64,000 bases of DNA, taken from NCBI GenBank assembly GCA_963799415.1, contig CAWCXI010000013.1, forward strand, positions 1 to 64,000, in the 5' to 3' direction. The notes beneath the pieces are model-generated. The model had not been told where the DNA came from. It was given only the letters and a program-made list of their open reading frames with translations, and made no database searches. This document shows positions 47,007 through 56,012 of this stretch, piece after piece. Both the position numbers and the translations under genes were made by a program. This stretch comes from JAMXLO01 sp963799415 (GTDB lineage Bacteria; Pseudomonadota; Alphaproteobacteria; Acetobacterales; Acetobacteraceae). Each line of letters begins with the position of its first letter. Position 1 is the stretch's first letter.

Positions 47007-47588
47007 ATGGCAGTATTCCGGCGAACTCTACTGTCGGTAGTTCTGGCCTCGCCGGCGATTGGAGCCCCGGCGGACGCCGTTCGGGCGGAGCGCAACCTGG
47101 GCAGCCCCGAGGCGCGGCTTACCTCGATCGAGTGCTTCTCGCTTACCTGTCCGCACTGCGCCGACTTCGCCCTCAAATCGCTCCCGGAGCTGAAGGCCAG
47201 GTGGATTGCGTCAGGCAGGCTGCGCTGGGTGTTCTACGACTTCCCAACGGACGTGGCTGCGCTGCAGGCGGCCATGGTGGCGCGCTACCTGCCGCTGGAG
47301 CAGTACGAGCCCTTCATCGACATCCTGTTCGCCCAACAGGACCGCTGGGCATTCGGCGCCGGCAGCGTGCCGGATGCGTTATGGCCATTGGCAAAGGATG
47401 CCGGCATGCCTCGCCCCACGTTCGAGCGGGCGCTCGCCGATGACGGGCTGCGGGACTGGATCGTGGGACGGGCACTCGATGCGCAAAAGCGTTGGCACGT
47501 TGATGCCACTCCCAGTTTCGTGATCAACGGCAGGCTCTACACTGGTGCGCTGTCCGCCACCGAATTTGCTACAATTCTCGCAAGTTAG
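47007..47588 (+). CDS. DsbA-family thiol-disulfide protein (copy 2)
   Basis: The 193-residue product has a short signal peptide (FRRTLLSVVLASPAIGAPA). The active site is CFSLTCPHCADFALKSLPEL with CPHC, as in classical DsbA; copy 1 has CTHC. LRWVFYDFPTDVAALQAAMV and VDATPSFVINGRLYTGALSA match copy 1 closely, so the pair arose by duplication. The different dipeptide between the cysteines suggests different redox potentials. It ends 13 bp before smc. Confidence 0.9.
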   Translation: MAVFRRTLLSVVLASPAIGAPADAVRAERNLGSPEARLTSIECFSLTCPHCADFALKSLPELKARWIASGRLRWVFYDFPTDVAALQAAMVARYLPLEQYEPFIDILFAQQDRWAFGAGSVPDALWPLAKDAGMPRPTFERALADDGLRDWIVGRALDAQKRWHVDATPSFVINGRLYTGALSATEFATILAS

Positions 47589-47601
47589 CGGAGAGATCTA
47601 A

Positions 47602-50600
47602 GTGTCCGTGCATTTTCGCCGCATGCGCATCGCCGGGTTCAAAAGCTTTGCCGAGCCGGTCAGCGTGGAAATCCACGCCGGCCTCACCGGCATTGTGGGC
47701 CCTAACGGCTGCGGCAAGTCCAACGTGGTCGAGGCGTTGCGCTGGGCGATGGGCGAGCAGAGCACGCGGTCGCTGCGTGCCGGCGAGATGGACGATGTGA
47801 TCTTCGCCGGCACGGCCGGCCGCCCGTCGCGCAACCTGGCCGAGGTCACCCTGACCCTCGACGAAACGGCAGGTGCGGTACCGCCGCCGTTCCACGAGCA
47901 GTCGGAGCTGGAGATCATTCGGCGCATCGAGCGCGGCTCGGGCAGCGAGTACCGGGTGAATGGCAAGGAGGTCCGCGCGCGGGACGTGCAGACGCTGTTT
48001 GCCGACCTGGCGACCGGGGCGCATGCGTCCGGAATGGTGAGCCAGGGACGCGTGGGCGCGCTGGTCACCGCGAAACCGGAGGATCGGCGGGCCGTGCTGG
48101 AGGAAGCAGCCGGAATTACCGGTCTGCATGTGCGGCGACACGAGGCGGAGCTGAAGCTGCGCGCGGCGGAGACCAACCTGGCGCGGGCTGATGATCTGCG
48201 CGGCCAGCTCGAGATGCAGCTCGGCGCCCTTAAGCGCCAGGCGCGCCAAGCCAGCCGCTATCGTAACATCTCCGGTGCAATTCGCCAGGCGGAGGCGGAG
48301 TTTCTGGCGATTCAGCGTGCCCGAACGGCGCTGCTGCGTGCCGAGGCGGAGATGGCGCTACATGCTGCGCGCATGGCCGTCGCTGCGGCCACCGAGGCCG
48401 CGACCATGGCCACGAGCCAGGCGGCGGACGCTGCCGCGGCGTTGCCGCCGCTTCGCGTGACCGAATCGGACGCACGCACGGCGCTCGAGCGCCATCGGGT
48501 AACCCAGGAGCAGATCGCGGCCGAGGAGGAGCGCGCCCGCGCCGCCCTGGCCAATGCGACCATGCGGCTGACGCAGCTTGGCCAGGATCTGGCGCACGCG
48601 GAACAGCTCAGGACGGACTCGGAGGCAGCCGAGTCGCGGCTCGCCGCGGAGGACGCGGGGCTGGCGAAAGCCGATTCGGGCCATCCCGGGCGGGGAGAGG
48701 CCGCCGAAGCGACCGTTGCGGCTGCCGTCGAAGCGGTCCGCATGGCAGAAGCAGGCTCTCATCGCGCCACCGATGCGGCGGCTGAGGCCAATGCTCGGGT
48801 GCAGACCGTGACAAGACAGCTCGCGGATGCCGAGCAGCGCTGGCGGCGGTTGGATCAGCAATTGGCGCAGATACGCACGGAGCGCGATCGCATTGGCTCC
48901 CAGGCCATCGATCCCGTGGCGCTGGAGGCTGCCGGCACGGAACAGGAGGCCGCCGAAGCCGCTCTCGCGTCAGCGCGCGTCGGGCTCGACGCCGCAGAGC
49001 AGGTCCGCGCGACGACTGGTCCGGCGCTCGCCGCCGCGCGCGAGCGACAGACCGTCACCGACGCCGCTCACGCCAAACTGGCCGCGGAGGCTAGCGCGCT
49101 GGCCGAAGTGCTGGCGGTGAAGGATGGCGAGCGCTGGCCGCCGATGGTCGATGCGCTGAGCGTCCCTGCTGGCCTCGAAACGGCGCTCGGGGCGGCTTTG
49201 GGTGAGGAGCTGACCTCTGCCGCAGACCACGACGCAGCTCGGCACTGGCGCGAACTGCCGCCGTTCGACCCGGCACCCAAACTGCCGGGCGGAGCCACGC
49301 CGCTGGCAGCGTTGGTCCAGGCGCCGCCTGCATTGGCGCGCGTGCTGTCGCAGACCGGATTGGTGGAAGACGCCGCCATCGGCGAATGGTCGCAGGCGGG
49401 TCTCGCGCCGGGCCAGGTACTGGTCTCGCGCGCGGGCGCCGTCTGGCGCTGGGACGGCTATACCATCCGCGCAGGGACGCCGACCGCGGCGGCGGTTCGG
49501 CTGCAACAGCGCAACCGGCTGTCGCTGCTCCAGCGTGATCTCGCCACGGCAAGCGATGAGGCTGCGGCCGCGCGTCAGGTGCGCGACGCCGCGGCCGAGG
49601 CCGATCAGGCGGCGACAATGGCCGAACAGCAGGCGCGCGCCGGTCGAGCGCACGCCGAACAGAACCTCGATCGGGCACGGGCGACCCACCAGCAGCTTCG
49701 TGCGCGAGCGGCCGAGGTCGCCACGCGGCTAGCCGGCATCGACACCCAGATCGAACGACTAACCGCTGAAACTGAAGAAGCTGACGCCGGCCTTGCGCAG
49801 GCCCGCGAAGCGCAGTCCTCACTGCCAGATCTCGTGGCCCTGCGTGATGCGGTGGACGCGGCGCGGACCGCGCTTACGGCGGCTCGATCGGCGGAAGCCG
49901 CAGCGCAGGCCGAATGCCAGGCGTTGGCCCGCGACCATGCGGTGCGCACGGCGCGCCGGTCCGCTATCGCCGGCGAGCGAGCCGACTGGGGGCAGCGCGC
50001 TGCCGACGCCGGCCGCAGGGTCGGCGAGCTGGCCGAACGGCGGGAGACAGCTGAGACGGAGCATGCGACCTTGCAGGCGGCGCCCGGGCAGATCGCAGCG
50101 CGCCGCGCCGAGGCGCTGGATACCCTGGAGGCGGCGGAGGCGGCCCATCGCGCGGCGGCCGACAGCCTGGCGACCGCGGTCCATCAGTCCACTGAATCTG
50201 ATCGCGCCGCTCGCGCTGCCGAAACTGCACTCGGTGCGGCGCGCGAAGATGCGGTGCGTGCGGAGGGCGGCGCGACACAGGCCGCACAGGCCTGGGATAC
50301 GATGCAGGAACGGATCGCTGAGCGCCTCGGTCAGAATCCTGCCATGCCCGATCCGCCCGCGGAGCTTTCGCCCGAGGTGGAGGAGAAGGCCCGCCGCCGC
50401 CTCGAACGCCTGCTGAAGGAGCGCGAGGAGATGGGGCCGGTGAACCTTCGCGCCGACGTCGAGGCGGAAGCGGTCGAAAAGCAGATCGCCGCCATCACGA
50501 CCGAGCGCGATGAACTGACCACCGCCATCGCCAAGCTGCGCGGCTCGATCGGACACCTGAATCGTGAGGGCCGCGAGCGACTCAGCGCGGTGTTCGAACA

Positions 50601-51072
50601 GATCGACCGCAACTTCCAGGCGCTGTTCACGCGCATGTTCGGCGGCGGCAAGGCGCATCTCGCGCTGGTCGGCTCCGATGATCCGCTGGAGGCCGGTCTG
50701 GAGATCTACGCTCAGCCTCCGGGCAAGAAGCTGGCGACCCTGTCGCTACTGTCGGGTGGCGAACAGGCGCTGACCGCACTGTCGCTGATCTTCGCGGTGT
50801 TCCGGAGCAATCCAGCGCCAGTGTGCGTGCTGGACGAGGTGGACGCACCGCTGGACGATGCGAATGTCGAGCGCTTCTGCACTCTGCTCAACGACATCGT
50901 GCAAGAGACCGAGACGCGGTTCCTGGTCGTGACGCACCATCCTCTGACAATGGCGCGGATGGACCGGCTGTATGGCGTCACGATGCAGGAGCGGGGCGTG
51001 TCGCGGCTGCTGTCGGTCGATCTGCAACGTGCGGCGGAGATGGCGGAGCCGCCACGGCTGGCGGCTGAGTGA
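47602..51072 (+). CDS. smc: Chromosome segregation ATPase SMC
   Basis: The 1156-residue protein compacts and segregates the chromosome as a ring with ScpA/ScpB. The N-terminal head has IVGPNGCGKSNVVEALRWAM (Walker A). Two long Ala/Glu/Arg-rich coiled coils flank a hinge at about residues 500-640 (WPPMVDALSVPAGLETALGA ... AGAVWRWDGYTIRAG). The C-terminal head has the signature LSGGEQALTALSLIFAVFR and Walker B VCVLDEVDAPLDDANVERF. The start is GTG 47602 after GGAGAG. The frame is intact over 3.5 kb, a useful contrast to the many shifted genes elsewhere. Confidence 0.96.
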   Translation: MSVHFRRMRIAGFKSFAEPVSVEIHAGLTGIVGPNGCGKSNVVEALRWAMGEQSTRSLRAGEMDDVIFAGTAGRPSRNLAEVTLTLDETAGAVPPPFHEQSELEIIRRIERGSGSEYRVNGKEVRARDVQTLFADLATGAHASGMVSQGRVGALVTAKPEDRRAVLEEAAGITGLHVRRHEAELKLRAAETNLARADDLRGQLEMQLGALKRQARQASRYRNISGAIRQAEAEFLAIQRARTALLRAEAEMALHAARMAVAAATEAATMATSQAADAAAALPPLRVTESDARTALERHRVTQEQIAAEEERARAALANATMRLTQLGQDLAHAEQLRTDSEAAESRLAAEDAGLAKADSGHPGRGEAAEATVAAAVEAVRMAEAGSHRATDAAAEANARVQTVTRQLADAEQRWRRLDQQLAQIRTERDRIGSQAIDPVALEAAGTEQEAAEAALASARVGLDAAEQVRATTGPALAAARERQTVTDAAHAKLAAEASALAEVLAVKDGERWPPMVDALSVPAGLETALGAALGEELTSAADHDAARHWRELPPFDPAPKLPGGATPLAALVQAPPALARVLSQTGLVEDAAIGEWSQAGLAPGQVLVSRAGAVWRWDGYTIRAGTPTAAAVRLQQRNRLSLLQRDLATASDEAAAARQVRDAAAEADQAATMAEQQARAGRAHAEQNLDRARATHQQLRARAAEVATRLAGIDTQIERLTAETEEADAGLAQAREAQSSLPDLVALRDAVDAARTALTAARSAEAAAQAECQALARDHAVRTARRSAIAGERADWGQRAADAGRRVGELAERRETAETEHATLQAAPGQIAARRAEALDTLEAAEAAHRAAADSLATAVHQSTESDRAARAAETALGAAREDAVRAEGGATQAAQAWDTMQERIAERLGQNPAMPDPPAELSPEVEEKARRRLERLLKEREEMGPVNLRADVEAEAVEKQIAAITTERDELTTAIAKLRGSIGHLNREGRERLSAVFEQIDRNFQALFTRMFGGGKAHLALVGSDDPLEAGLEIYAQPPGKKLATLSLLSGGEQALTALSLIFAVFRSNPAPVCVLDEVDAPLDDANVERFCTLLNDIVQETETRFLVVTHHPLTMARMDRLYGVTMQERGVSRLLSVDLQRAAEMAEPPRLAAE

Positions 51073-51114
51073 TCCGAGCGGGAGTGCAACCGCGTTCTCA
51101 AAGGGGATGGTACT

Positions 51115-51294
51115 GTGCCGCTAGTGGATATTCTCCTGATTGTGGTTTTTATCCTGATGTTGGCGGGTAGCGTCTGGGGCTGGCGACAAGGGTATGCCGC
51201 GTTCGACATCACGACCGCGGTATGGCTGATTGTGCTGGTCGTGGTGTTGTTGATGATCATTGCACCGTGGCCCCAGCGCCACGCGTATTGGTGA
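51115..51294 (+). CDS. Small two-helix membrane protein
   Basis: From GTG 51115 the 59-residue product reads MPLVDILLIVVFILMLAGSV (helix 1), WGWRQGYAAFDITT, then AVWLIVLVVVLLMIIAPW (helix 2). AAAGGGGAT precedes the start. It resembles short alphaproteobacterial inner-membrane proteins of the DUF3309 kind. It is probably co-transcribed with smc, 40 bp upstream. Its function is unknown. Confidence 0.6.
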   Translation: MPLVDILLIVVFILMLAGSVWGWRQGYAAFDITTAVWLIVLVVVLLMIIAPWPQRHAYW

Positions 51295-51338
51295 GGGCCT
51301 TCAGACCGCGCGACAGAGCACACGTATGCGCGTTTCGC

Positions 51339-51803
51339 TTACTGCATATTTATGACTACAGCATCCCCACCCAGGCTGAGCATCAGTCCGGTGCGCTTTG
51401 CTTTCAGATGCATGATCACACCCGCCTGGTTCTGCATCCACAGATCGCCGGCGCTTTTTGTGCCAAAGACGAAACCATAGCTTGCCTGGGCGTATGAGCC
51501 GGCGAATTGGGACAGGTTGTGCAGTTTGTAGACCTCTCCCTCCGCATCGACTGTCGAAGCTCCGATGCCGCCGACACCAAGACCGGCTACGGTGAATGGG
51601 TAGGGGATACCCTGGTAGAACAGGGTGCCATTTCCGCCACCCGCATTACCGATATACGCCACCTGCACCTGTTCCATGTCCACGGTCGCATCGGGTGTAA
51701 GCCCGGCAACGGCCTCCGGACCAACCTTGACCGAAGAAGAACAGGAGCTACCAAGCGCGAGCGCGCTCACTGCGAGCAACGCAACGATCTTCTTTGACTT
51801 CAT
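51339..51803 (-). CDS. Secreted lipoprotein-like protein of unknown function
   Basis: The 154-residue product starts MKSKKIVALLAVSALALGSS followed by C, a likely lipobox. The mature part has VAYIGNAGGGNGTLFYQGIP, GGIGASTVDAEGEVYKLHNL, YGFVFGTKSAGDLWMQNQAG and LKAKRTGLMLSLGGDAVVI. I recall short envelope proteins with the same block order (sequence variation after GxVYxL and GxxLxxQNxxGV), but no named function. The start ATG 51803 replaces a longer frame to 52184 that has no signal sequence. Confidence 0.65.
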   Translation of the reverse strand: MKSKKIVALLAVSALALGSSCSSSVKVGPEAVAGLTPDATVDMEQVQVAYIGNAGGGNGTLFYQGIPYPFTVAGLGVGGIGASTVDAEGEVYKLHNLSQFAGSYAQASYGFVFGTKSAGDLWMQNQAGVIMHLKAKRTGLMLSLGGDAVVINMQ

Positions 51804-51999
51804 ATTGTCCCCGTCCCGAATTGGCGCAGGAGTCCTGCCCCGATCGGGCGTGATGTCAAGTCGCGTGGCTGTGCTGCCAAAAGCCATGATGAACAACGCG
51901 ACGATAGTCCATCCGGATCGCGGCCCGTTAAGAGCGAGGTGACCTGATCGGCATAGTATCGGCAGGTCAGCAACCTGAATGACCTTCTCTGAGGCTGTC

Positions 52000-52215
52000 A
52001 TGCACAAGGGACTGCGGAAATGGCCGGCCGAGCGGATACACCGCCTGGTCCAGCTGTGGCCTGATCTGACCAAGACCATTCCGGCCATAGCACACGAACT
52101 CGGCGTATCGAGGTCAGCCGTGATCTTGCGAGCCGAATACCTCGCACTTTCCGGACGGCCTGTCACCAGACCGGCTGCGACCAATGATGAGCGAGAGCTG
52201 ATTGCTGCAGACTAG
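52000..52215 (+). CDS. GcrA-like helix-turn-helix mini-protein
   Basis: The 71-residue product reads MHKGLRKWPAERIHRLVQLW, then PAIAHELGVSRSAVILRAEY and LSGRPVTRP. This matches the order of the N-terminal DNA-binding segment of the cell-cycle regulator GcrA (W-x-x-E-R-v-x-x-L ... IAxxLG-vsRnAVigk-xxLxLxGR). GcrA itself is about 170 residues, and the RNA-polymerase-binding C-terminus is absent here. CTGAGG precedes ATG 52000. It overlaps the 3' end of the convergent GNAT gene by about 50 bp. Confidence 0.55.
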   Translation: MHKGLRKWPAERIHRLVQLWPDLTKTIPAIAHELGVSRSAVILRAEYLALSGRPVTRPAATNDERELIAAD

Positions 52216-52711
52216 GATACCGACCTAGCGTCGTGCCGACGGAGAGCGGCAACAGTTTCATCACCGGTATCTCAGTTCGATTGCCGGTGCAGCCTTGCCA
52301 GTGCCATCGTCTGAACCCGTGGCGGACATAAAAGCCATAGGCATCGGCGACCGAGTTGAGGCAGATGGAATCAACCCCGCGGGCTCGAGCGTAGTCCTCT
52401 GCCATTTCGAGCATGATGCTGCCGAGCCCCAGCCCTTGCTTGGGTGTGTCGATGGCTATCAAGCGAAACACCGCCCGCCCGGCGGGCTTGAAATCGATAC
52501 GGATGGTGCCCGTCACCTCGCGATTGCAAAGCAAAACCAGCGGCTGGTGCCCCGGGGTCCATTCGTCCGGGTAATCGGCATCGTACTCGCAGTGGTACTG
52601 AGTTCCTTTGCCGTGGTATTTTTCAAACAGGCACCGCCTGCGAATGTCGTGATAGCGGTCCCAGTCACGCGAGCTCCGGGGAGGCCGGAGCTCCAAACTA
52701 TGCGGGCGCAC
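52163..52711 (-). CDS. GNAT-family N-acetyltransferase
   Basis: The product is about 182 residues. The acetyl-CoA binding region is AIDTPKQGLGLGSIMLEMAE, a variant of the Q/R-x-x-G-x-G loop. It is preceded by EVTGTIRIDFKPAGRAVFRL and followed by ICLNSVADAYGFYVRHGFRR, as in the C-terminal half of the GNAT fold. The start is uncertain: GTG 52711 (ahead of LELRPPRSSRDWDRYHDIR) is preferred over a longer frame to 52837. The substrate is unknown. Its last residues are antisense to the GcrA-like ORF. Confidence 0.78.
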   Translation of the reverse strand: MRPHSLELRPPRSSRDWDRYHDIRRRCLFEKYHGKGTQYHCEYDADYPDEWTPGHQPLVLLCNREVTGTIRIDFKPAGRAVFRLIAIDTPKQGLGLGSIMLEMAEDYARARGVDSICLNSVADAYGFYVRHGFRRWHWQGCTGNRTEIPVMKLLPLSVGTTLGRYPSLQQSALAHHWSQPVW

Positions 52712-52919
52712 AGGGCGACCCTTCTGTTGTGGCGTGAGGGGAACCGATCGGCACCCCCCTTGTCGTGCGGGGGATACATACAACACGCTGGTCAACGCGA
52801 GCTTAAGGTCGGCCGATGCCAACTGATCACGCCGCATTACGATACAACCGTGTTACCCGCCGGATACACGGCGCTCTTATGTCGCCAGTCAGGACGAACC
52901 GGCCTGGGAGCTAAAGATC

Positions 52920-53198
52920 ATGTTGAGAATCAGACGACTTGGCGCGCTGCTGGCGGTAACCGGCCTTGCTGCCATTGGCATCACGGCGCTGCCGGGCGAG
53001 GCCAACGCCTGGTGGCGTGGCGGCTGGTGCTGCCGCGTGGGGATCGGCGTGGTCGTACCGCCTGTCATCGTCGCCCCGCCGGTGTATGCGCCGCGGGCGT
53101 ACTACGCACCGCCGCCGGTCTATTACGCCTCACCGCAACGGGCATGGATCCCCCCGCACTGGCAAGGCAATGTCTGGGTGCCGGGGTACTGGGGCTGA
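52920..53198 (+). CDS. Small secreted Pro/Tyr/Trp-rich protein (YXWGXW-like)
   Basis: The 92-residue product has a signal peptide (ALLAVTGLAAIGITALPGEA) followed by WWRGGW. The rest is proline- and tyrosine-rich (VPPVIVAPPVYAPRAYYAPP) and ends WIPPHWQGNVWVPGYWG, like the YXWGXW repeat proteins of proteobacterial envelopes. Its function is unknown. ATG 52920 follows GGGAGCTAAAGATC. Confidence 0.7.
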   Translation: MLRIRRLGALLAVTGLAAIGITALPGEANAWWRGGWCCRVGIGVVVPPVIVAPPVYAPRAYYAPPPVYYASPQRAWIPPHWQGNVWVPGYWG

Positions 53199-53277
53199 GG
53201 ATCGGCGTCTCACGTCGCGTTGGATGAGACGTTGGGTTGTAGTGTGAGAGGTTCTTTGGGCAAATGAGGGTTGCCCG

Positions 53278-53490
53278 ATGCGGCTTCTTGTCCCGCGCGC
53301 GCAGGATCGGCGTGATGGCGTGCACCGTCTCAGGCCGCAGTGGGCCGAAATCCAGCTTCTACGGCACGCGGCCGAGGCGGCGGATCAGAATGGCGCGCTT
53401 ACGGACGATCCGCGTTTTGCGCCCGATCTACGGACATTCCCCTCGCGGAGCTATAACCTGAAGGCCATTGCGGATTATGAGACCGGGCCT
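53278..53490 (+). pseudogene. Possible C-terminal remnant of a HEPN-domain protein
   Basis: The stretch encodes LTDDPRFAPDLRTFPSRSYN followed by LKAIADYETGPGS. The spacing of a basic segment, LKxxADYE and a following acidic turn is reminiscent of the last helix of HEPN-domain proteins, the toxin-like partners of MNT antitoxins. No N-terminal domain, start signal or partner is seen. The frame continues antisense-like into the dienelactone hydrolase gene. This is a weak call. Confidence 0.25.
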
Positions 53491-54307
53491 GGTTCCAAAG
53501 AAGGACGCCGATGCCTCGAGCGACGACGTGGTTCTACTGGTCGCGGCGATACCCGCCACAGCATCCGCAGCACCATCGGCGGAATTGGTGCAGGTTGCCC
53601 CGCAGGCGTTCGAGAGCAAACAGCCTCTCTTAGAGTATCTAACCCGACCTTACGGCAAAGGACCATTTCCGGCTGTCGTCCTCTTGCATGGCTGCGCGGG
53701 CTTTGGACCACGCGAGACGCACTGGGCCGATCAACTCCGGTCATGGGGTTACGTGGCACTGGCCATCGACAGCTTCACACCGCGAAAAATGGCAGGCTGC
53801 AACGGACCGACATCCGGGGATGAAGCCGACGCCTTCTCGGCGCCGCGGTACCTGACGACGCAGCCTTTTGTTATTCCGGACCGAGTGGCCGTGCTCGGTT
53901 CTTCACTCGGCGGTGTCGCTGCGGTTGGCGATGTGGAAAGCAATGTGTGGGAACAGACGTATCATGCGAAGTTCCGCAGGCCGTATCCGGGCTGCACTGG
54001 CGACAGTGGCAACGTTGGCGTGCCCACGCTGATCTTGATCGGCGAGAAGGATGATTGGGCATGGGCGCACGCGTGCAAAGACATGGTGGAAAATGCCAGT
54101 AAGAACGGCGCTCCGATCAAGCTCATCGTGTATCCCAATGCAACTCACGATTTCGATGTTCCCGCGAACGGCCCGTATCAAATTCTTGGCCACCACATGG
54201 CCTATGATCCAGACGCAACTCAAGACGCGGAGAGACAGGTAAGAGCTTTCCTGCACGACGTGCTGAAGCGACCGAGTTCGGTAGCGGCCACCCCTTCGGT
54301 CAAGTAG
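53468..54307 (+). CDS. Dienelactone hydrolase-family secreted protein
   Basis: This is an alpha/beta hydrolase of about 250-280 residues. VVLLVAAIPATASAAPSAEL looks like a signal peptide core. GKGPFPAVVLLHGCAGFGPR is the first strand and oxyanion loop. VAVLGSSLGGVAAV carries the nucleophile serine, IGEKDDWAWAHACKDMV the aspartate, and YPNATHDFDVP the histidine. Classical dienelactone hydrolases use Cys; the Ser here is as in many relatives. The start is unclear: ATG 53468 or 53477, or GTG 53528. The ester substrate is unknown. Confidence 0.8.
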   Translation: MRIMRPGLVPKKDADASSDDVVLLVAAIPATASAAPSAELVQVAPQAFESKQPLLEYLTRPYGKGPFPAVVLLHGCAGFGPRETHWADQLRSWGYVALAIDSFTPRKMAGCNGPTSGDEADAFSAPRYLTTQPFVIPDRVAVLGSSLGGVAAVGDVESNVWEQTYHAKFRRPYPGCTGDSGNVGVPTLILIGEKDDWAWAHACKDMVENASKNGAPIKLIVYPNATHDFDVPANGPYQILGHHMAYDPDATQDAERQVRAFLHDVLKRPSSVAATPSVK

Positions 54308-54478
54308 GCCTTGCGACTGCACCACAGTCTGGCGGTGATGCGGGAATCTTGGTGCACGCATGGTCCACCGCTACCACCTAACAGTGGCCGCACGGTGGTG
54401 GGTGCTGTAGTTGTGCACCGAATTGACGAGGCCAGCTCAATGATGGAGTGCTCCGAAAAATGCAGGGAGCCGAGGAAA

Positions 54479-55198
54479 ATGGGAGATGAAGCGCCGCCGT
54501 TAAGGGTGGGAGCGGCTCTGCCGGACCCGCCTTTCGACTTCATGACCAGTGACGGCCCGACTGGCTTCGACGTCACGCTCATGCAGCATATCGCTTTACA
54601 ACTCAGCCGCGCATGGCGACTGGTCCGCTACACGGGTGCCGACTTCAACGGCATCTTCGCGGGCCTCGACGAAGGCACCTATGACTGCGTCGCCTCGGGC
54701 ACCACGATCACCCCCGACCGCGAACGGATCGCCGACTTCTGCCCGCCCTATGTGGTCTCTGGCCAATCGCTCGTCGTCGACCCGAACCGCCACCCGAACG
54801 TGCACGGGATCGCGGACCTCAAGGGCTTGGTGATAGGCGTGCAGCAAGGGAATACGAGCCAACCGGTTGCCGACAGGCTCGTGGCTGAGCGTCGCGCCGC
54901 GCGGGTGCGGGTATACGCCTATGACGAGATCGAAAGGGCGCTCGACGGCCTCTCGACCGGCGGCTGCGACGCCTTCATGAAACTTGCGCCTGTCGCGAAG
55001 TGGTTTGTCCGTGACCGCCATAGGCTCAAGGTCGTTGAGACCGGCATCACCCGCGAGCGTCTCGGCGTCTGCGTGCGCAAGGGTAACACGGTGCTCAGGG
55101 ACGCAATCGGTAACGCGCAGGCCGTGCTGATCCAGAATGGCACGCTTCCCGCGCTGATAGGACAGTGGCTCGGCACGGGGGCGACGGCGGCACCGTGA
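54479..55198 (+). CDS. Periplasmic-binding-protein-like (PBPb) protein without signal peptide
   Basis: The product is about 239 residues. The amino-acid-binding fold has PPFDFMTSDGPTGFDVTLMQ, VRYTGADFNGIFAGLDEGTY, DCVASGTTITPDRERIADFC and a C-terminal half with VHGIADLKGLVIGVQQGNTS and DAFMKLAPVAKWFVRD. Such proteins bind polar amino acids for ABC importers and normally have a signal peptide. None is visible: the best start, ATG 54479 after CCGAGGAAA, gives a polar MGDEAPPLRVG. It is not next to permease genes. A cytoplasmic sensor or enzyme-like relative is possible. Confidence 0.75.
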   Translation: MGDEAPPLRVGAALPDPPFDFMTSDGPTGFDVTLMQHIALQLSRAWRLVRYTGADFNGIFAGLDEGTYDCVASGTTITPDRERIADFCPPYVVSGQSLVVDPNRHPNVHGIADLKGLVIGVQQGNTSQPVADRLVAERRAARVRVYAYDEIERALDGLSTGGCDAFMKLAPVAKWFVRDRHRLKVVETGITRERLGVCVRKGNTVLRDAIGNAQAVLIQNGTLPALIGQWLGTGATAAP

Positions 55199-55358
55199 GG
55201 ACGGCGTGGGGCCGACTGGCACCAACACCTCGTGGGCGAGCGTTCGCCGCATGTAGTCAGCGTGACCGGTTGAGCACAGGGCACGCTTGACTCCGGCGGG
55301 GGGTTGCGAGACGGAGGCCCGCGCCGAGGTACTGAACCAAGCGAACAGGAAGGACCGC

Positions 55359-55920
55359 ATGAACCAAATTGCATGGCGCGCTGATCCGCTTGTCTGGGGC
55401 CACGGGCCTCGCGTGTTCGAGGTATTCCTTGAACCGACCTGCCCGTTTTCCGTCCGTGCGTTCGGCAAACTCGATGACCTGCTCGCTCAGGCGGGTGAAG
55501 ACCGCATCACCATCAAGCTCCGGCTTCAGTCACAGCCCTGGCACATGTACTCGGGCGTGATCGTGCGCTGCATTCTGGCGGCCTCCACGCTCGCAGGCGG
55601 CAAGGCAGCGGCGAAATCGGTCATGGCGGCGGTCGCGGCGCATCGCGAGGAATTCGAGTTCGAGCGCCATTGCCGCGGCGCCAACATGGACGCCACGCCG
55701 AATGACATCATCGCGCGGATCGAAGGCTACAGCGGCGTGAAACTCGCCGAGGCGTTCGCGATTCCCGATCTCGACCGCGAGATCAAGTGGCACTGCAAAT
55801 ATGCCCGGCAGAACGGCATCCATGTGTCGCCGACCTTCATGATCGACGGGATGGTGCAGGCCGACATCGAGCAGTGGGGACGCGGTTGCCGACTGGGCGT
55901 CGCGGCTGCTGAAGAGCTGA
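55359..55920 (+). CDS. DsbA-like thioredoxin-fold protein, frameshifted at the end
   Basis: The product is about 186 residues. VFEVFLEPTCPFSVRAFGKL contains CPFS where DsbA has CxxC, so it keeps only the first cysteine. RLQSQPWHMYSGVIVRCILA and KYARQNGIHVSPTFMIDGMV (cis-Pro loop) complete the fold. There is no signal peptide, so it is probably cytoplasmic. One extra G near 55869 shifts the frame. Without it the C-terminus reads SSGDAVADWASRLLKS and stops at 55918-55920, as expected. The glyoxalase-type gene follows by about 90 bp. Confidence 0.8.
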
Positions 55921-56012
55921 ACGCAACCGGAGTGATCAGCCATGACCGGCGATCTTTTCGCGGCCGGCAAACCGTGTTCTGATCGTCTTGTGACTTTTGG
56001 GGAGAGAACAGA

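Noticed and set aside
53278..53490. HEPN/MNT toxin-antitoxin module
   Set aside because: Only a short C-terminal-like segment is present, without a start, an N-terminal domain or a partner gene. It is kept as a low-confidence remnant rather than a system.
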